Source: Nageia nagi (taxonomy: Eukaryota; Pinophyta). Taken from it: 64,000 nt of DNA. This document shows, piece after piece, positions 57,431 to 64,000 of the stretch. The notes under the pieces are model-generated. The model worked only from the letters and a program-made list of their open reading frames with translations. It ran no database searches and was not told where the DNA came from. Every line of letters starts with the position of its first letter. The stretch's first letter is position 1. A program made the translations under genes and the position numbers. The stretch spans positions 44,330,001 through 44,394,000 of the forward strand of contig JBITNC010000001.1 in the NCBI GenBank assembly GCA_050084985.1, given 5' to 3'.

Positions 57431-60370
57431 ATTTATATAATATGGGTATTAGAATAAATTGCATATTTGAAAACTAGATTTTGAGAACTATATTTTTACC
57501 GAAGTGATTATTTTCAAGAATCTAACTCTAAGCGCTTCAAATTTTTAGATCAACTATGACCAAAAGTGAAAATCAAGGAAAATATTTTCACTTTTTGATC
57601 AATAGTAGGAATCATATTCTTGCACTTACCTATAAATATGGATGGTCAGTTTATCCATTTCTATAATTTTTACTTATAGAGAAGGCTTAAGAAAATGCAA
57701 TGGTAAGCAAGAATCTTATAAGCACCATTTTTGTTTAAGGATCAAGTTATCCATTTAACATAAAGCATAGTTCCTTATCCATAAAAATTTATTAATATAG
57801 TACCTCTTAAGATTTAGGAACATAATGGTATTTTTATGACACTTTATGAAATCTTAAAGAGGAGTAATTTACCAATGGAAATCTAATTGTTTCTCAAGTT
57901 TATGATAACACCCTTGAAATGGGATTCAACATTCAATAAGTAGTAAATATGTGTATTTGATAAAAATTAAGAATATTAAGGATATGTATAAAACTTTCCT
58001 GCTAAATAGATGCTCTTGGAAATGTAATAAGTGAGCTTAACTTTGATGTAAGATATAACATGATTCCATATTGAATAAGAAGATATTTGTAAATAAATAG
58101 AATACTTATACATTTTAATATTTCTATAGTTTATATCCATTACCAATTATATTACAAGAACCAAAGTTTAAGAGGGGTTTAAGCTTGTTTGAAACACATG
58201 GCTTTACATCATTGTATATAGGATCCTAAAGCTAGATAAATTTTCTAATATTAAATAATTTTCTATGTTAGGGAATTTTCTTCCTTTATAAGAATGAGGA
58301 ATAGTATATTTGTAAAATACCCTCTAATGAGTTAGGAATTATTATGAGGTATACATATTTCTCAAATAAGACCTTGATCTTAGATGTTGATAAGCATGCA
58401 ATCAAATCCTTAAAATATAAAAAATACAAATTTGGGTGATAGGAAGTAGCCTTGAAAAATAGACCAAATTTTTTTAAACTTTTAGATTAAGTTTGGTTTA
58501 TTTTTAGAATAATACATACATACAAAAAAGAATAGATCTCTATTATTGGCATCTAATGTTAGCCAATGCCTAAGGATTTAAGTATTACGAGGATGTAATA
58601 CCAATCAATTTTAGATCATGATCCTTGATATAATCTGTTGCAGTTAGGGAAATAAGTTGTACCTAGTTAAAATTTACTGATAGAAAAATGATCATATTAT
58701 GAACTAAATAATCCACATGTCTACACAAATTTACAACCTCTATTACAATTAACAACTTATTAACTATAGATAACAATAGTTTAAATAAACATATAAATTT
58801 GTAACATTCTTCAAGGTATATATTCTCCCAAAAACTCTATTCTCTCATATTCATAAGAATATTAAAAAATATTAAATAAAACATAAAAGTAATAAAAGTG
58901 CATCACGATCCTTGAGCTAGAATCAACCCATCCTACGTTCATTAATTCCTATTCAATTTTATTATGCACAACTATTTATGCTTTAATATTCCCTTTCTTC
59001 TAATGCTTCTTCCTTTTTAAAATCATGGTCATGGGGTATTTATTTCTTCCTATAACTCTGAGGCTCTTCTTATTTGCTATGATCTCTTACTTGCTAGTTT
59101 GAAATTCTCATTTTGTTGGGGTAGGTGTGTGAACTATTTGACCAAATATTACTCTTTGGAATATCATCTCTAATTCTTGTTCTTTGGAAGTGCTTGTGAA
59201 GTAATTGATAGAAATTATCATATAGGATGCTCATGAAATGGGTAGGTAGTGGTTGTAAGGAATTTATTTCTTCCTTTTTAGTGAGATATATACCTTTCTT
59301 CCTAGCAAAAAACCATAAATTATGGATTCCAAGGAACTACTAAATCTATACTCATTAATTTATAGGTCTACACAAACATCCTACTTCAAATGATTGCAAT
59401 TTACTCTAGTGAAATATGGCATTGGGAATGCACTCAAAACACAACAATACAAAAATTAAGATTTAATACACAATAAAATGATAAAATAACTAAGGCCTAA
59501 TAGCTTTTGGGCTGATTTGGTTGATTTAAATAATGCTCCTATATAATAATCAATTTTGACAAACATGACTAGTTGGCTTATTTGTTGGGCCCATTTCATG
59601 CCTTCCTAGATTGTTAACATATTTTTCAATATATATATTAGCCATTAATGAAGCCTATTTTAATAGATTGGATGATCTTAGGGAGAAGATATTTATGCTT
59701 GAAGGTTAGAGCCTTACTGATTAACAATATGATGGGTCAATATTTTGAAATAATTATTTCACCTAGCTTGGGAGTGATTTTTATACTTTCATTCTTAACA
59801 ATCAAGCCATGTGATTGAGATGCAAGGGTTCATTAGTAACCCTTAAAAATATTAGAGCTAATTTCTAACTATGATCCACATGGATTTATGAAACTCATAT
59901 GGGAAACCATTAATCCAAAGGCTTGTATTATTTTTTATATGAATTAGAGATCTAAGTAATCCCTCAAGGGTGGGTGATTTGTTATAGTGATCATGATAGG
60001 ATAATGATAGCTTGCATTGAAGAATTATAAGAAATTCTTGTAAATCCTTTTTCTTTTGAAGAGAGAGTGATTGATAGGAAAGTACTTGAATATAATAGAA
60101 AGTAAAGGCTTGCAAGATAACAATGATGGTAATTAGGTCATAACTATCTTCTTGAAGGGCTTTGATTTACCTTTCTCAAATAGGCAAGTGAAGTAAAAAA
60201 ATTATGCCTTCATTATACTTTTTCCAATTTTGATTAAAGGAAGATAAGGATTTAATTAGTACCCTTTCAGCATCATATATATCTAAAAAATTAATTTAAT
60301 ACTAGATGAATTTGCACTACCATAAGTTCCTTATATAAATCCATATTGGGATTATGGTGAAAATAAGCTT
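57431..60370. other. Intergenic AT-rich stretch
   Basis: About 2.9 kb with no convincing gene, RNA or transposon end. The 85-codon - strand frame 59858-60115 (LSLSYHDHY, SPTLEGLLRSL) belongs to no family I recognise and has no supporting context. Confidence 0.4.
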
Positions 60371-62080
60371 TCAACTAAAGGTGCAAAAAAAATAATAAGA
60401 TTCTTGATAACATAGTTCTACTAATCAATCCAACCATAATCATTAATGGGATAAGGGACAAGGTTATACATATTTTGAATGTAAAGCTTGATGGTAGGAT
60501 GGTGGATGAGGGAGGTGTTGAGATAGAAAGGTTATTTATAATTATGGATCTAATTACATATCATTATCTAAATATTTATATACTCACGATTTGTTTTGTA
60601 AATATTATATAAGATGAAGTTGCTACCTTTGGTAAAATACTCTTGTAATGTATTTAATAAAATTTCTTTAGTTGAAGCTCTATATTATTAAAATTCACTT
60701 CAATGATAGATTATCAATTAGAACTATGTAAGATGAAAGAAGTAAATTATTTATTACAATACATATGTAATGTGATACATTTACTTAATAATTGAGAGAT
60801 AAAAAATTAACATAGTTCAAATTGGTCTTTTAAGGTGATAACATATTATAAGACTTCAACCATACAAACAAGCAACAACACACACAACTAAGATAAAAAA
60901 TAAAAAATAGACCAAAGATTCTATGAATCCTATAAGAAGGTGCAAATGATTGATAAAGTATAATATTATTTGTAATTAACATTTAAAGCTAGAATTTATC
61001 CCCTTGCTCATATTTTATGATGCAAATTGGACCTTACCTAAAATATGTATCACTTATTATGATTCTAAGATTGAACTAAAAAGAATAATTAATTCTTAAG
61101 CCTAAAATAATATTTTAGTATTCAAGAACCCTTATTATAAAATTTTGGTGAATTTAGTCTACATTAATGTAAAAAGCTTCATGAATCTCCTCAAAACAAT
61201 TCAAAAATTTTAGTGACTTCTAGAGGAATTACAAAAAGGTGAAATATTTTGTAAAAATTTATAATGAAATGAGAAAAAAATAATATTACTAAATTAATCA
61301 ACAAATTTATTACTGATTCATTTCCATATTTATTATTGGGTTTTCAATAAATTTATTGATGTTTTCATAGAAAATTTCCTAATAAAAAATTTACCATGGA
61401 TCATTAACAAATTTATTACCAATCCAACATGTGTAGGAGTAGCTAAAAACTATCAAGTGGATAATGTAAGACTCCAGGTCACTCTCACAAATATATGCAT
61501 ATGTAACATGTGGAGTTTTTGTACAAACTTGTAACTCATAAAAAAAAAGAAAAACACATTATTACCAAATCATTAAAAAATTATATAAATAAACATTTTA
61601 ACAATAATGAAAATAATAAAAAATTATGATACCTCTAACATGATAATGTTCTTGATCAAGAATTGGTAAAATTCATTATATTAATTTTTTATTTTGTTAA
61701 TAAAAAATCAAAGATAAACATGACCCTTTTACCCAAAAAATCATAATTCAAAATAAAATAAATAAATACACACAATAATTTCTTAATTTATGTATCCAAT
61801 ATAAATCTCAATATACATTTTCACATCTTTAATAAATAAATAAATAATCAACTATTAATATTTTCTATATTACTTGTTCTAATTAATTTTTGTCTCTTAA
61901 TATTTATTTTATCAAGCATACTTTATACTTGATATTGATGTTTGGGAACCTAAATTAGATTAATTCCAAAATGTTTAGATCTCAAATATATATAATTGTA
62001 GAGAACATTAGATCTCTATGGTTAAAATTCAAAGCAAAGTTTTCATATATTTCATAAATTCCAATGGTTTTTAAATATTA
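60371..62080. repeat. Tandem duplication of 1.7 kb, unit 1
   Basis: Starts tcaactaaaggtgcaaaaaa and is followed directly by unit 2, which starts tcaactaaaggtgcataaaa. The offset is 1,710 bp. No coding frame. Shared landmarks are taggatggtggatgagggag and taacatgtggagtttttgta. Confidence 0.85.
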
Positions 62081-63876
62081 TCAACTAAAGGTGCATAAAA
62101 AATAATAAGATTCTTGATAACATAGTTCTAATAATCAATTCAACCATAATCATTAATGGGGTAAGGGACAAGCTTCCATTTATTTTGAATGTAAAGATTG
62201 GTGGTAGGATGGTGGATGAGGGAGGTGTTGAGATAGAAAGGTGATTTATAATTATGGATATAATTAAATATTTAGATACTCATGATATTTTTTGTAAATA
62301 TTATATAATATGAAGTTGCTACCTTTGGTAAAATATGGTAAAACATTCTTGAAATGTATTTAATAAGATTTCTTTAGTTGAAGCTCTATTTTATTAAAAT
62401 TTACTTCAATGATAGATTATCAATTAGAACTATCTAATATGAAAGAAATAAATTATTTATTACAATACATATGTAAAGTGGTACATTTACTTAATAGTTG
62501 AAGATAGGGGAATTGGAGAGGTTAGTAGTTCAAAGCTCTCAGATCTGAGGGATTTTGATGGTGTGGTGTGTAGAGAAAAAAACTCCAACAAAAAAAATGA
62601 TTCAATAATACAACAATTAACATAGTTCAAATTGATCTTTCTAGGTGATAGCATATTATCAAGGCTTCAACCATACAAACAAGCATCACATAAAACTAAA
62701 ATAAATAATAAAAATTAGACCAAAGATTCTATGAATCTTATAAAAAAGGTGCAAATGATTGATAAAGTATAATATTATTTGTAATTAACATTTAAATCTA
62801 GAATTCATCCCCTTAATTATTCTTTATGATGTAAGTTGGACCTTAGGAAAAATATGTATAACTAATTATGATTCTAATTTTGATTTAAAAGAATAATTAG
62901 TTCTTAAGCCTGAAATAATATTAATATGCATATGGTGATATTTAAGAACTCTTATTATCAAATTTTGGTGAATTTAATCTACATTAATTTAAAAAGCTTC
63001 ATGAATCTCCTCAAAACCAATTCAAAAAGCTTAGTGAATTCTAGAGGAATTACAAAAAGGTAAAATATTTTGATAAAATTTATAATTAAATTAGAAAAAA
63101 TAATATTACTAAATTATCCAACAAATTTATTATTGATTCATTTCCATATTTATTATTAAGTTTTCAATAAATTTATTGATACCTTCATAGAAAATTTCCT
63201 AATAACCAATTTACCATGGGTCATTAACAAATTTATTACCAATCCTAGTGCGTAGGGGAGTTGGAGAGAGGGGTAGCTGAAAACTCTCAAGTGAATAAGG
63301 AAAGGCTCCAGGTCCCTCTCACAAATATATGGATATGTAACATGTGGCATTTTTGTACAAACTTGTAACTCAAAAAAAAAAAAAAAAACCAAATCATTAA
63401 AAAAATATATAAACAAACATTTTTACAATAATGAAAATGATAAAAAATTATAAAACCTATCACATGATAATGTTCTTATCAAGAATTGCCAAAATTCATT
63501 ATATTTATATTTATATTTTATTAAGAAAAAATCAAAGATAAACATAACCCTTTTACCCAAAATACACACCATAATTTCTTAATTTATGTATAACAGAAAT
63601 CTCAATATACATTTTCACATCTTTAATAAATAAATAAATAATCAAGTATTAATAGTTTCTATATTACTTGCTCTAATTAGTTTTTGTCTTTTAATATTTA
63701 TAGTTATTGTATACTTTATACTTGATATTGATGTTTGGGAACCCAAATTAGATTAATTCCAAAATGTTTAGATCTCAAATATATATAATTGTAGAGAACA
63801 TTAGATATCTCTGTGTAAAATTCAAAGCAAGGTTTTCATATATTACAGAAATTCCAATGATTTTCAAATATTATCA
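62081..63876. repeat. Tandem duplication of 1.7 kb, unit 2
   Basis: A direct copy of unit 1. It is longer mainly because of an extra block of about 110 bp at 62500-62610 (gaagataggggaattggaga, gatctgagggattttgatgg). The homology ends at about 63876. Confidence 0.85.
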
Positions 63877-64000
63877 AACTCACAAGAACTAACATAACGT
63901 GTTGATTCAATTTGCAACTGAATTAACGCTTAAATCTCTTTGCTACAAACAAGGCAACCCCCACGAAAAGACTACCTAGAACTATCGGTCTTATCAGCCG
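63877..64000. other. Right edge of the window
   Basis: Composition becomes less AT-rich in the last 60 bases (gcaacccccacgaaaagact), which may be the edge of another element or gene; too short to judge. Confidence 0.3.

Noticed and set aside
59858-60115. 85-codon - strand ORF
   Set aside because: No family, no neighbours and no splice or promoter support in AT-rich DNA.

Overview
The window looks like nuclear DNA of a large, repeat-rich plant genome, most likely a gymnosperm such as a conifer. That is an inference from three things: AT-rich decayed retroelements fill almost all of it, the genes are far apart, and the retroelements and host genes are all of plant type. Only two host genes are convincing. 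Most open frames elsewhere are fragments of broken transposons. Domain calls rest on reading translated motifs; no database search was run.

Layout. 1-6480: a decayed Ty3/gypsy chromovirus on the + strand (gag/protease, RT, RNase H, integrase, chromodomain), split by a 1.1 kb CACTA DNA transposon that carries a pentatricopeptide-repeat (PPR) gene fragment. 6484-10640: a LINE-type RNase H remnant, then a 1.72 kb unit repeated twice in tandem that joins an unrecognised + strand ORF to an antisense LINE endonuclease fragment. 11300-17000: a CpG-richer island with an intact six-exon gene for a SAP30-like, Sin3-binding subunit of a histone deacetylase complex. 20390-30655: a LINE reverse transcriptase gene split by a 9.3 kb Ty3/gypsy element on the - strand; that element holds a second CACTA-PPR copy. 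30664-38580: a non-coding LTR retrotransposon derivative (LARD-like) on the - strand, packed with four kinds of minisatellite. 40825-44155: a 5' LTR and gag of another gypsy element, truncated. 44840-47026: a decayed plant-mobile-domain gene on the - strand. 49159-50088: an intronless PP2C-like ORF that lacks conserved catalytic elements, followed by an out-of-frame membrane tail. 50750-54909: a copia-type non-autonomous LTR element with a perfect target-site duplication. 56695-57430: a local duplication with a perfect hairpin and a 31-base patch shared with that copia-type element. 60371-63876: a 1.7 kb tandem duplication of non-coding DNA.

How it fits together. The insertions can be ordered. 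The LINE predates gypsy element 2, and gypsy element 2 predates CACTA copy 2. The chromovirus predates CACTA copy 1. Several boundaries are exact: the CACTA ends with an AAA duplication, the LTR boundaries with ATATA duplications, and a CTTAT/CCCAT pair that restores the LINE protein when the insert is removed. The two host genes are probably independent of each other: a chromatin repressor subunit, and a probable pseudophosphatase or retrocopy. The observations most worth following are the PPR-carrying CACTA family and the altered PP2C gene.
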